A stretch of DNA of 64,000 nucleotides. Origin: Shewanella benthica. GTDB lineage: Bacteria > Pseudomonadota > Gammaproteobacteria > Enterobacterales > Shewanellaceae. Below are positions 54,563 through 62,629 of the stretch, one piece after another. The translations under genes and the position numbers were made by a program. Where the stretch lies: contig JAKVHY010000016.1 in NCBI GenBank assembly GCA_023284085.1, positions 1 to 64,000 on the forward strand, written 5' to 3'. The stretch's first letter is position 1; every line of letters begins with the position of its first letter. The notes beneath the pieces were generated by a model. It was not told where the DNA came from. It was given only the letters and a program-made list of their open reading frames with translations, and did not search any database.

Positions 54563-54967
54563 AGAAAATAAAACAATGAAGCCTATCTCTTTTTACTATA
54601 TTACAGTTAAGCCTCTGACTATGGATAGTCCTGTTTGCGACATAGCCTAGACTCCAGTTCATCTACATCTGATATCTGTTTACATCTTTCATATACTGAC
54701 TTAACAACTACCTTCTATTAAATATTCCTGAATCAAATCATTCACCATGCAAACAAGATCAACATACACGGTAAAAATGTAGACAAACGTTTAAATGATT
54801 GCTTAAATGGTTCCGGTGTTTTTGTTGTATTTTGAACATGTTGGTTTTGGGCGCAGACGATTTAGCGCTTCTAAGACAAGCTAATGGCTCAAAATTGAGG
54901 CACATGGATGGTAAGACTCACTCATAAACAAGCGGCTTTATGAGACAACAATAATTAGGATCTCACA
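54563..54967. other. Gap upstream of the acylase gene
   Basis: About 400 bases with no gene. gacaaacgtttaaatgattgc (about 54782-54802) has the look of a partial LacI-type operator and is the only notable word. The ribosome binding site is aattaggatc, just before the start codon. Confidence 0.35.
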
Positions 54968-57553
54968 ATGGATTTAAACAAGATCATGCTGACTGTTGGC
55001 CTTGCTTCAACAGTTTTTCTTGCGGGCTGTGGTAACGATAGCGACTATTCAAAAAAACCAACGGTAAAGCCAACTCCCGAAGTCACTCCTCCTTTACAAG
55101 TCTTCGCACCTGACGGTCTGCTTAAGGCACAAATCCGTCGTACCACCTTTGGTGTGCCTCACATTCAAGCGGATAACTTAGAAAGCCTGGGCTTTGGTAG
55201 CGGTTATGCCCAAGCACAAGATAATTTATGTGTATTAGCCGATGGATTTATCAAGGCTAACTCTGAACGCTCTATGTACTTCGGCCCACACGCCTCAATC
55301 GATTTTACAACTGGCTTACCCACGGCTGAAGATAACGGTAACTTGGTCTCAGACTTTGCTTATAAAGCGATGAAGATCAGAGCTATGGCCGAGGCCCAGT
55401 ATCCACAATTCAGTTATAACTCACGAGCATTGATGGATGGATTTAGCGCAGGCTATAACCGGTTTTTAGCCGACATAGAAGCCGGAGAACAAACAGGTGA
55501 CCCCTTCTGTTCGGGCCAAGCTTGGGTTAAACCCATCGACGGTGTCGATGTTGCAAACTACCTATTTTCAATCGCACTGCTACCTGGCGCTGCCAACTTC
55601 CTCGATTTGATTTTTTACGCCAACCCAGGTGATGGCGAAGAGTACTTACCGCGCATAGTGGGCCCGGCACCATCGAGTGCGCAGATAGCCTACATTAAAG
55701 ATCTGAACAACAAGCTCATTGCCCGAACGAATACCATCACCACACCCGACACTAATCCACGTAATTTAGGCTCTAATGGCTGGGGATTAGGTAAGGATAA
55801 AACCGAGAACGGCAGAGGCATGGTGTTAGGTAATCCCCACTTCCCTCATACAGGTAACCTGCGTTTCTGGCAGTCTCACCTGACTATTCCCGGTCACCTT
55901 GATGTGATGGGCGGGTCTCTAGTGGGCATGCCTGGGACCATTAATATCGGCTTTAATAAAGACTTGGCCTGGACCCACACCTTCTCAACCGCTGAACATT
56001 TTGTTATGTATAACCTCGAACTTGTTAGCGGCGATCGCATGCAGTATATGTATGACGAAACGCCTATGCCCATTACTAAAGAAACAGTACAGATTTTAGT
56101 TAATGGCGGCCCAGCTGGCATGCTCATAGCCGAGAAAGATATTTACACTACGCCTAAGGGCCCCATGATTGAGGCGCCAGTTGGTCTGGCACCCTTTACC
56201 TGGGACGATGGTCAAGCCTTCATGCTACAAGATGCCAACATGGCAAATAAAGACTCCATTGATCATTGGTTTGCAATGAACACGGCAACCAATAAAGATG
56301 AATTCCAGCAAGCCTTTAAAAACTATGACGGGGTGATTTTTAACAATACTATGTACGCCGATAAAGAGGGTAATACCTTCTATATCGACGACTCTACCGT
56401 GCCTGGTTTATCGGGTATAGCCATACACCTGTTAAAAACTCATCCCGGTATTATTGCCGCTAGAGAGCAAGCAGGCTTTACCATTTTGCCCGGCAATACA
56501 TCGGTATTTAACTTCGATGGGCCTATGCCTTACGAGTTCGCTCCCAAACTTGAGCGCAGTGACTTTGTGCAAAACTCCAATAACTCATTCTGGTCAACCA
56601 ATTTAGCCGAGCCACTGGAAAATTACTCACCCATGTACGGAGCAGAGCGTGGTCAATTATCACTGCGCACCCGAATGGGACTTAAGTTGATGGAAGATGC
56701 CGCCGGTGATGATGGTAAATTTAATATCGAGGAACTCGAGGCCGCGGTGCTATCGAATCGCATCTATTTAAATGAACTGGTGTTCACTGACTTAATCACT
56801 CAGTGTGAAGCCCAAGCCGATACACCTGTCATGGTCACCGACACGATATCGAAAGATATCAGTGCCGCATGTGATGCCCTGAAAGAGTGGAATGGCAAAC
56901 AAGATAATACCAGTGTAGGCGGCGCATTAGTCCGTGAGTTTGCCCATCAATTCGATCAATCGAGCATGTTGACCGTGCCATTTGATGCGACAAAAGCCGC
57001 CACGACACCTAACAGTCTAGTGGCAGATGGTAGTGCACTCCAGGCCTTTGCAAGAGCTGCACTTAACGTTGAAGCGGCAGGTTTCGATGTCGATGCACCG
57101 CTCGGCAGTGTTCAGTTTATTGAAAAATCATTACCCGATGGCACAGCCTCTGGCACTAAACTGCCTTGGCCAGGAAGTCATAATGCCGAAGGTGGCTTCA
57201 ACGTATTCTCCACCAGCTTATCTGGTGATGACACGCTGATCCCGCAGCATAAATACTCACCCGTGATGGATGCGGTGAGTGGCGCTCCTTTGGCATCAGG
57301 CTTAACGGCTGAAGGCTATCAAATCCGTTATGGTTCCAGTTGGATGATGGCGGTCAGTTTCACCGACCAGGGCCCAGTGGCTAAAGGTATTCTCACTTAC
57401 TCAGAGTCGAGTAATGCCCTCAGCCCATCATTTGTGGACCAAAGCGTACTGTACTCGACTGAAAAGCAGTTCCGCCCATTGTTATTTACTGAAGATGAGA
57501 TCGCCGCGGCGGTTGAATCGACTGTTGAGTTAAGCATGCAAAAAATGCAGTAA
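54968..57553 (+). CDS. Penicillin-acylase-family lipoprotein (acyl-homoserine-lactone or aculeacin acylase-like)
   Basis: 861 residues. A lipoprotein signal peptide ends in LAGC (Cys21). The small-chain region (about 45-250) precedes the autocleavage site at NLG-SNGWGLG; Ser269 should be the N-terminal nucleophile of the large chain. Later landmarks are NPHFPHTGNLRFWQSHL and QNSNNSFWSTNL. Family enzymes split amides of long-chain acids, including acyl-homoserine lactones and cyclic lipopeptides, by an Ntn-hydrolase mechanism. Surface anchoring fits a degradation or quorum-quenching role, but the substrate cannot be told from sequence. Confidence 0.92.
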   Translation: MDLNKIMLTVGLASTVFLAGCGNDSDYSKKPTVKPTPEVTPPLQVFAPDGLLKAQIRRTTFGVPHIQADNLESLGFGSGYAQAQDNLCVLADGFIKANSERSMYFGPHASIDFTTGLPTAEDNGNLVSDFAYKAMKIRAMAEAQYPQFSYNSRALMDGFSAGYNRFLADIEAGEQTGDPFCSGQAWVKPIDGVDVANYLFSIALLPGAANFLDLIFYANPGDGEEYLPRIVGPAPSSAQIAYIKDLNNKLIARTNTITTPDTNPRNLGSNGWGLGKDKTENGRGMVLGNPHFPHTGNLRFWQSHLTIPGHLDVMGGSLVGMPGTINIGFNKDLAWTHTFSTAEHFVMYNLELVSGDRMQYMYDETPMPITKETVQILVNGGPAGMLIAEKDIYTTPKGPMIEAPVGLAPFTWDDGQAFMLQDANMANKDSIDHWFAMNTATNKDEFQQAFKNYDGVIFNNTMYADKEGNTFYIDDSTVPGLSGIAIHLLKTHPGIIAAREQAGFTILPGNTSVFNFDGPMPYEFAPKLERSDFVQNSNNSFWSTNLAEPLENYSPMYGAERGQLSLRTRMGLKLMEDAAGDDGKFNIEELEAAVLSNRIYLNELVFTDLITQCEAQADTPVMVTDTISKDISAACDALKEWNGKQDNTSVGGALVREFAHQFDQSSMLTVPFDATKAATTPNSLVADGSALQAFARAALNVEAAGFDVDAPLGSVQFIEKSLPDGTASGTKLPWPGSHNAEGGFNVFSTSLSGDDTLIPQHKYSPVMDAVSGAPLASGLTAEGYQIRYGSSWMMAVSFTDQGPVAKGILTYSESSNALSPSFVDQSVLYSTEKQFRPLLFTEDEIAAAVESTVELSMQKMQ

Positions 57554-57575
57554 ATTAAACCAGAAACATATTATT

Positions 57576-57599
57576 GCCCGCTAGTTGCGGGCTTTTTTT
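57576..57599 (+). terminator. Intrinsic terminator of the acylase gene
   Basis: GCCCGC-TAGTT-GCGGGC followed by seven T residues, 23 bases after the stop codon. A textbook rho-independent terminator. Confidence 0.93.
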
Positions 57600-57605
57600 A
57601 GACTT

Positions 57606-57713
57606 TTATTCCACTTCACCCTTACGCTCTTCTACATCTTTACCAGCTTCTTACGCACTCTTGCTCTGATGCTTGATACCAGTATGGCTTACTACGAATT
57701 CAGTGATTTCCAT
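57606..57713 (-). pseudogene. Micro-gene interrupted by one stop, or 20-residue peptide
   Basis: On the minus strand a perfect ribosome binding site (AAAAGGAGTTTCCC) precedes ATG at 57711-57713. The frame reads MEITEFVVSHTGIKHQSKSA, stop TAA, then EAGKDVEERKGEVE and a second stop. The reading continues with normal composition after the first stop, so a former 35-residue gene with one nonsense change is likely; a 20-residue peptide is the alternative. I do not recognise the family. Confidence 0.5.
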
Positions 57714-57808
57714 GGGAAACTCCTTTTAAGATCCACTATCATTAAGGATACCGTTATCACATAAGCTGTTTTATCGAAGTAGGCTCATAGTTGTAATTGG
57801 AGGCCAAT

Positions 57809-58273
57809 ATGACAATAAACCAACTTGTATTCATACTCTTATTAATCACAGCCATCATAGGTGTGGTAATTTATTTGCGCTTTCCTCCTCGTTTTCTCAA
57901 TAAAATTAGACATCCTTCCCACATTAAGCCTATCAGTCATATCTATGAAGTGCTGCCTGATGAACACCAAGGTACAAATAGGCAGACAATACATCCTTAT
58001 CACAATGTCACCATTGAACTCAGCCACAATGCTTGTTGCGCGGTAAAAAATCTTCAAGGCATACATTTTTTATCTAAAGATGCCCCATCTATCCCCCTAT
58101 CCAATTGCGATGCCTTTGAATGCCAGTGTCACTACAAACACTACCAAGACAGAAGGAGAGAAAAACTGGAGCGCCGTGTCGATTTTGGTATAACACACGA
58201 TCTATTTGGTGCCTTCGGAGAGAAAAACCAAAGGGGAAATAAGCCTGATAGAAGAAACAATGACTGCCATTGA
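57809..58273 (+). CDS. Membrane-anchored Cys/Arg-rich protein of unknown function
   Basis: 154 residues. I take the ATG behind GGAGG; a TTG four codons earlier overlaps that site. One N-terminal helix (about 3-22) is followed by a soluble part with a Cys cluster (NCDAFECQCHYKHYQDRRREKLERRVDFG, residues about 98-126) and an Arg-rich end (KPDRRNNDCH). The CxCxYxHYxDRR pattern suggests metal binding. I do not recognise the family; it is probably conserved in relatives. Confidence 0.65.
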   Translation: MTINQLVFILLLITAIIGVVIYLRFPPRFLNKIRHPSHIKPISHIYEVLPDEHQGTNRQTIHPYHNVTIELSHNACCAVKNLQGIHFLSKDAPSIPLSNCDAFECQCHYKHYQDRRREKLERRVDFGITHDLFGAFGEKNQRGNKPDRRNNDCH

Positions 58274-58441
58274 TCTACCACACCATCGATTCTCAGTTAC
58301 CTCAGCCTGAGGGACGTTACCCCATCATGAAATATTAATACTTGTATGACCCGATAGTTGAGAAAACACCAAATGACAGTAAGTGGCAGAAAAATAATCA
58401 TCTTCTTCTCATCTCAGCCCTTAACCTTACAAGATATCAAA

Positions 58442-58849
58442 CGGGTCCATGATGCAGCTTATGTTTAGATACTGGCCTGTGGTCGGCTAGCAGAAAATAA
58501 GATGCCCCGCATAGATTTCCCTTGGAGTGAAGCCCTGATGCAAGGCTCGCTGATTTCTGCCACAGCTCAGTGTTAACAGCCCATAAATCGACAGAGTCTG
58601 GGGTTGCGTAGCGGTTATCACCTTGGCGATGGCACGGCGACCTTATGTCCGGGAAGAGATGACATCATGACTCTGTCTTTCCACTGTGATCAAAACTTCC
58701 CCGCGCGTTAACCTGACTCAGTTCTTGATGTGCCTCTGGCAAAGGGGGCTGATGGCGAAACCTTTTAAACCTGCTTTAAATAGGTGGTTAAGATGGCAAT
58801 ACATTTACACTGGCCGGATCTGATTATTTAAGATGTCGGTGCATTTTAG
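58442..58849 (+). pseudogene. Decayed histone-deacetylase-family gene
   Basis: One plus-strand frame, kept throughout, reads RVHDAAYV, IDFPWSEALMQGSLIS, YHLGDGTATLCPGRDDIMTLSFHCDQNFPAR, VLDVPLAKGADGETF and LHWPDLII-DVG, the run of motifs of histone deacetylase/acetoin-utilisation family proteins. At least seven in-frame stops (TAG or TAA) interrupt it and the middle, including the catalytic HHA region, is missing. There is no frameshift between the pieces. No start codon or ribosome binding site is evident at the left end. Confidence 0.8.
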
Positions 58850-59190
58850 TTATTACAGCGGCCCTAAATTTAGACTTAGACTTAGATTTGGACTTAAATT
58901 TTGATTTATTAAAAAATCAAGTTAAAACAAAAGCTTGTGGCGAAATCGAAATCAATAGCATTGGTAACCTAGCTGATACAAATTTTATTGACCTAAGTGA
59001 TACCTTTGTTTCCAACATAGGTGACAGGCTAACCATCCCAACAATTCCTTGCTAAACCAAGAGTACATCGCTTTAATCTAATTTAGCTTTCATCCCTGCT
59101 GAATAACCAAGAAGTTAACTTAGGCCGCTGGTTAGACTCTAATACTTGGCATGCCTATTTTGCTTATTTGATAATAAAAGGACAAATTAC
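58850..59190. other. Gap before the carbonic anhydrase gene with an open but start-less frame
   Basis: A frame from 58792 to 59055 has no stop and includes a run of alternating Leu-Asp codons (58876-58905; ttagac repeats), then a plausible protein end (CGEIEINSIG, FVSNIGDRLTIPTIPC). It has no ATG and overlaps the pseudogene, so it may be the tail of another lost gene. Nothing else identified. Confidence 0.35.
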
Positions 59191-60054
59191 ATGATTAACA
59201 AGACACGAGTATTATGCGCCACCGCGGTGCTTTTCCCACTTTTAGTTAATGCCGGAACGACACAAGATGCAGGCCATAGCGTCTCAGATAAAGTGATAGA
59301 AAAGCAAAGAGCTGCATTGGCCGCTAATACTCAAGGTAAAGGTTATGGTCCTCAGTCACCAAGAGATATCGACTCCATTCAAGGCAATAACAAGCGTATA
59401 TTTGGCGAGGCGCCCGACTACACGGAAATGAACCTATGTAACATACACTTCCATAAGAATGCCGAACACAAAGGTGGTGAGTTCACTAAATATGCCGGCA
59501 ATGGTGATGGCCACGGCTACCAGAGCGGTTATCAATATACTGGTAAGTTATCTAAAAAAGAGTTAACTCCTCTTAACAATGAGGTCGGTGACAGTAAGCA
59601 CGCGAGTCTGCATCCTGGCGATACGATAGAAGTGCACTATGTCCATTCAACCGCTAAAGTGAGCCCAGGCGCGACTTTGGGGGCCTGTCTCAGTGAGGCG
59701 AATAGCAACCCTCAGTTACGTGTAGAGACTCAGGTATTCGTGCTGGTAAATGACTCAAAAGCCATGAGCTTTATGAAGCTAACAAAGTTAGGCATCAAAA
59801 ATGGACTTAACCAGGCCGTAAACATTCCAAGCAATACCGGTGAGCCAGTGGAATATGAAGGTTCAACCACAGGTCCTGGATATAACGAGAAAGCTTCACC
59901 ACTACAGGTGAGCTGGAGCGTGCGTCCAAAAGTAATGAAAGTTGATATTAACACTGTTGGTAAGTGGTTAATGGGCAACGCCTTCGATGAAGATCATGCC
60001 CACGGCGTCAGAAACCTAGTGGTTAACCCAGATCTACTGTCAGGCAGTGACTAA
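59191..60054 (+). CDS. Delta-class carbonic anhydrase
   Basis: Secreted enzyme that interconverts CO2 and bicarbonate. I take the ATG behind aaaggacaaatt as the start; an upstream in-frame start would prefix 15 unlikely residues. A signal peptide (about 1-21, ending VNAG) leads to the family motif NLCNIHFHKNAEHKGGEFTKYAGNGDGHGYQSGY (residues about 82-115), whose His-x-His and Glu-His are the expected zinc-binding region, and the late TSVRPKVMKVD-like and NAFDEDHAHGVRNLV segments. 287 residues after the chosen start. The delta class was first described in diatoms; bacterial members are known but sparse. Confidence 0.85.
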   Translation: MINKTRVLCATAVLFPLLVNAGTTQDAGHSVSDKVIEKQRAALAANTQGKGYGPQSPRDIDSIQGNNKRIFGEAPDYTEMNLCNIHFHKNAEHKGGEFTKYAGNGDGHGYQSGYQYTGKLSKKELTPLNNEVGDSKHASLHPGDTIEVHYVHSTAKVSPGATLGACLSEANSNPQLRVETQVFVLVNDSKAMSFMKLTKLGIKNGLNQAVNIPSNTGEPVEYEGSTTGPGYNEKASPLQVSWSVRPKVMKVDINTVGKWLMGNAFDEDHAHGVRNLVVNPDLLSGSD

Positions 60055-60074
60055 CTGCGACTATTCTAAACCAT

Positions 60075-60120
60075 GACAGATAAGGGGCTGATTAACTCGG
60101 CCCCTTTTATTTTGTCTGTC
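60075..60120. terminator. Bidirectional terminator
   Basis: GGGGC...GCCCC followed by TTTTATTTT, nested within outer arms gacagataa/ttgtctgtc. It lies between the convergent carbonic anhydrase and LacI-family genes. Confidence 0.8.
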
Positions 60121-60129
60121 ATGCCTGTT

Positions 60130-61155
60130 CTAGGTTTTATGCCTGTTGAACTCTTCAACAGGTTTTCGCACAGCGACGGAATCCCGAATGACTAACCTGG
60201 GTGGCAATAGGGTACGTTGGCTTCCCCGTTCGGGAGCCTTTATTCGTGCCAGTAGCATGGCAATCGCCTGCTCCGCCAGTTGTTCCAATGGCTGACTGAT
60301 AGTCGTCAATGGTGGGTTGAAATACTTAGCCCCGGGAATATCGTCATAACCGATAATCGACAGATCTTGTGGAATAATAAGCCCCTGTTTACCTGCCACC
60401 CGTATTGCGCCCATGACCATAAGATCATTGGAGGCAAATATGGCCGTCACCAGACAGGGCTGATCAAGTAATCTGCTCATGGCCTCTGCGCCACCTTCGT
60501 AGGTAAACTCACCGGATTGGATCCAGCGCTCATCCACCTCGGCATTCGCTTCGGCCATTGCCCGGCGATATCCGGCGATACGGTTCTGACTATTGGACTT
60601 ATCCAGCGGCCCGGCCAACATGCCAATGCTCATATGACCCGACTCTAGCAGATGCTGGGTCGCCATGTAGCCACCCAGCTCCGAGTCATCCAAGATGCGA
60701 TCATAGCCCGCCTGCTCCGGACCTGAATCCATCATCACCATGGGCATAGTGGCATAGGAAGATACGGGTAGCTGACGGGCATCCGAGCTCATCATTAACA
60801 CACCATCGACCCGCCTCTGATTGAGCATGACCATATAGTCTTTGGCCCGCTCTATGTTGCCCTGGGTATTACACAAGATCAGGTTATAACCATGGCGGTA
60901 TGCAACTTGATCCACCCACTGAATGAGATCTGCGTAGAATGGATTATTCGTATCCGTGATCAGCATACCTAAGACTCGACTGCTGCCGCCTTTGAGACTA
61001 CGTGCAATAGTGTTGGGCACGTAGTTGAGCTCAATAACTGCCGCCTCGACCTTGGCCTTGCCCTCGGCAGAGACAAACCGAGTCTTGTTGAGCACGTGGG
61101 AAACTGTGGTAGTTGAGACACAAGCCAGCTTTGCAACGTCACGTATGGTGGTCAT
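60130..61155 (-). CDS. rbsR: LacI-family transcriptional repressor, probable ribose regulator
   Basis: 341 residues. The N-terminal helix-turn-helix reads TTIRDVAKLACVSTTTVSHVLNKTRFVS, followed by the hinge helix (PNTIARSLKGG) and a periplasmic-binding-protein-like sugar domain starting VLGMLITDTNNPFYADLI. It lies 79 bases downstream of the ribokinase gene in the same direction, so control of ribose use is likely. Its start is duplicated 47 bases upstream, giving an overlapping 16-codon leader. Confidence 0.9.
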   Translation of the reverse strand: MTTIRDVAKLACVSTTTVSHVLNKTRFVSAEGKAKVEAAVIELNYVPNTIARSLKGGSSRVLGMLITDTNNPFYADLIQWVDQVAYRHGYNLILCNTQGNIERAKDYMVMLNQRRVDGVLMMSSDARQLPVSSYATMPMVMMDSGPEQAGYDRILDDSELGGYMATQHLLESGHMSIGMLAGPLDKSNSQNRIAGYRRAMAEANAEVDERWIQSGEFTYEGGAEAMSRLLDQPCLVTAIFASNDLMVMGAIRVAGKQGLIIPQDLSIIGYDDIPGAKYFNPPLTTISQPLEQLAEQAIAMLLARIKAPERGSQRTLLPPRLVIRDSVAVRKPVEEFNRHKT

Positions 61156-61202
61156 AGCAAATACCCCCCAGGCTTAGCTAAAATGCTACGTATGGTGGTC
61201 AT
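61152..61202 (-). CDS. 16-codon leader from duplicated lacI-family start
   Basis: A second copy of ATGACCACCATACGT, the first five codons of the repressor gene, lies 47 bases upstream. It opens MTTIRSILAKPGGYLL, whose TGA stop overlaps the repressor ATG (CTATGACC). The frame, overlap and duplicated start are plain to see; translation is untested. Confidence 0.5.
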   Translation of the reverse strand: MTTIRSILAKPGGYLL

Positions 61203-61234
61203 ACGATTCGACTCCTATCGAAAATTCACACAAT

Positions 61235-62155
61235 TCACCCTAGAGCTAACAGTTCCAAGGTCGCTTCCCGAGTCGGGATAGAGCTTTGTGCCCCCATGCG
61301 AGTCACAGATAATGCCGCGGCGGCCTGGCCAAAACGCACCGAATCCAGCATAGATTGACCTTCCAGTAATCCGCAGACGAAACCGCCGTTGAAGGTGTCT
61401 CCGGCAGCCGTTGTATCTATGGCCTGCATCACGAAACCGGCAATGTGCTCACCTTCGCCCTTGTGTGACAACCATACACCACGCTTACCTAAGGTGATTA
61501 GCACCGTCTCGATACCAAATTGGCTGTGCAGCTTGCGGGCCGCAACATCCGCATCCGATAACTCCCTGATAGCCACGCCAGTCAACTGCTCGGCTTCGGT
61601 CTCATTGGGCGTGATGATATCGACATGACGCAATAAGCTTTCTGGCAATGCCTTAGCGGGCGCCGGATTCAACACCACTCGAGTACCAGCTGCTTTCGCT
61701 ATCTTAGCCGCCGCGACTAAGGTAGTGACAGGGGTTTCCAGCTGTAGCAAGAGTAGGTCCGAGTCTTGGATAGCGGCCTTGTGCTCAAGCATCACCGTCT
61801 CAGTCAGGCAAGCATTAGCACCCGGCCAAATACCGATGCGGTTTTCACCCGAGTCCTCGACGTAGATCATCGCCACTCCGGTATTTTCACCGGATATAGT
61901 GGTGATGCCCTTAGTGTCGATACCGACATCCGCGAGACCTTGTTTCATCTGCTCACCTATGGCGTCGATGCCGATACAAGCAATCATAGCCACGTCCGCT
62001 CCCAACTTGGCCGCGGCCACAGCCTGATTCGCGCCTTTACCTCCGGCCACTATTTGGTACTGTTTAGCTTGAATAGTCTGCCCGCCCTTAGGCGCGGCGC
62101 CGACTTGCATCAGGTGATCTACATTGATGCTGCCCAATACGGATAATTTGGCCAT
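61235..62155 (-). CDS. rbsK: Ribokinase
   Basis: Phosphorylates D-ribose at O-5 for the pentose phosphate pathway. PfkB-family N-terminal motif LGSINVDHLMQVG and GGKGANQAVAAAKLGADV, nucleotide site ITLGKRGVWLS, and the catalytic-base motif DTTAAGDTFNGGFVCGLL with Asp near residue 250. 306 residues, normal length. No ribose transporter (rbsA/B/C/D) is visible in the window. Two overlapping LacI-type operators lie 130 bases upstream. Confidence 0.95.
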   Translation of the reverse strand: MAKLSVLGSINVDHLMQVGAAPKGGQTIQAKQYQIVAGGKGANQAVAAAKLGADVAMIACIGIDAIGEQMKQGLADVGIDTKGITTISGENTGVAMIYVEDSGENRIGIWPGANACLTETVMLEHKAAIQDSDLLLLQLETPVTTLVAAAKIAKAAGTRVVLNPAPAKALPESLLRHVDIITPNETEAEQLTGVAIRELSDADVAARKLHSQFGIETVLITLGKRGVWLSHKGEGEHIAGFVMQAIDTTAAGDTFNGGFVCGLLEGQSMLDSVRFGQAAAALSVTRMGAQSSIPTREATLELLALG

Positions 62156-62273
62156 CTGAGTCTCTCTTTGCTTAATTGGATAGCTGGCTGCTTACATGGC
62201 GGCGCAGCAAGAACCGAATAATCGGCTATGATGATCTCATCTCACGGATCGACTTCAAACTGTGAAATAACCG

Positions 62274-62299
62274 CGCAAACGATTGCGCAAACGATTGCT
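62274..62299. promoter_or_regulatory. Two overlapping LacI-family operators
   Basis: CGCAAACGATTGCG (62274-62287) and CGCAAACGATTGCT (62286-62299) are 12 bases apart and share two bases. Each is a near-palindrome with the central CG typical of LacI-family operators. They are probably the sites of the repressor encoded downstream of ribokinase. Confidence 0.75.
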
Positions 62300-62629
62300 T
62301 GCATACTAATACACCTAAATCCGTATATCCAGACCAAAAACAAGATCTAAATCACGCTATTATAATTGTTAGTTATCTTCAAAATATGCACGATTTTGAT
62401 CATCAGTATGGGAGAGTTTTGAACTGTGAGCTAATCATCATCTATGGCGATTAAGCCTTCCCGTTATGATTAAGCATATAACGCAGTTAAGCTCATGGAT
62501 AAAGTATCGAGTAAACTAATACCAGTCCCACTAATCAAAGAAAGATATCGATTAAAGAAAGACAAGACTTGCTCCATCTACTGACTAACAAGCTTGCCGA
62601 GATATACTTCTACCCTGAACTTAGCTAGC
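62300..62629. other. Gap upstream of the ribokinase operator
   Basis: No gene seen. tgtgagctaatcatcat at about 62425 resembles an imperfect CRP half-and-half site; evidence is weak. The gap separates two minus-strand genes. Confidence 0.35.
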
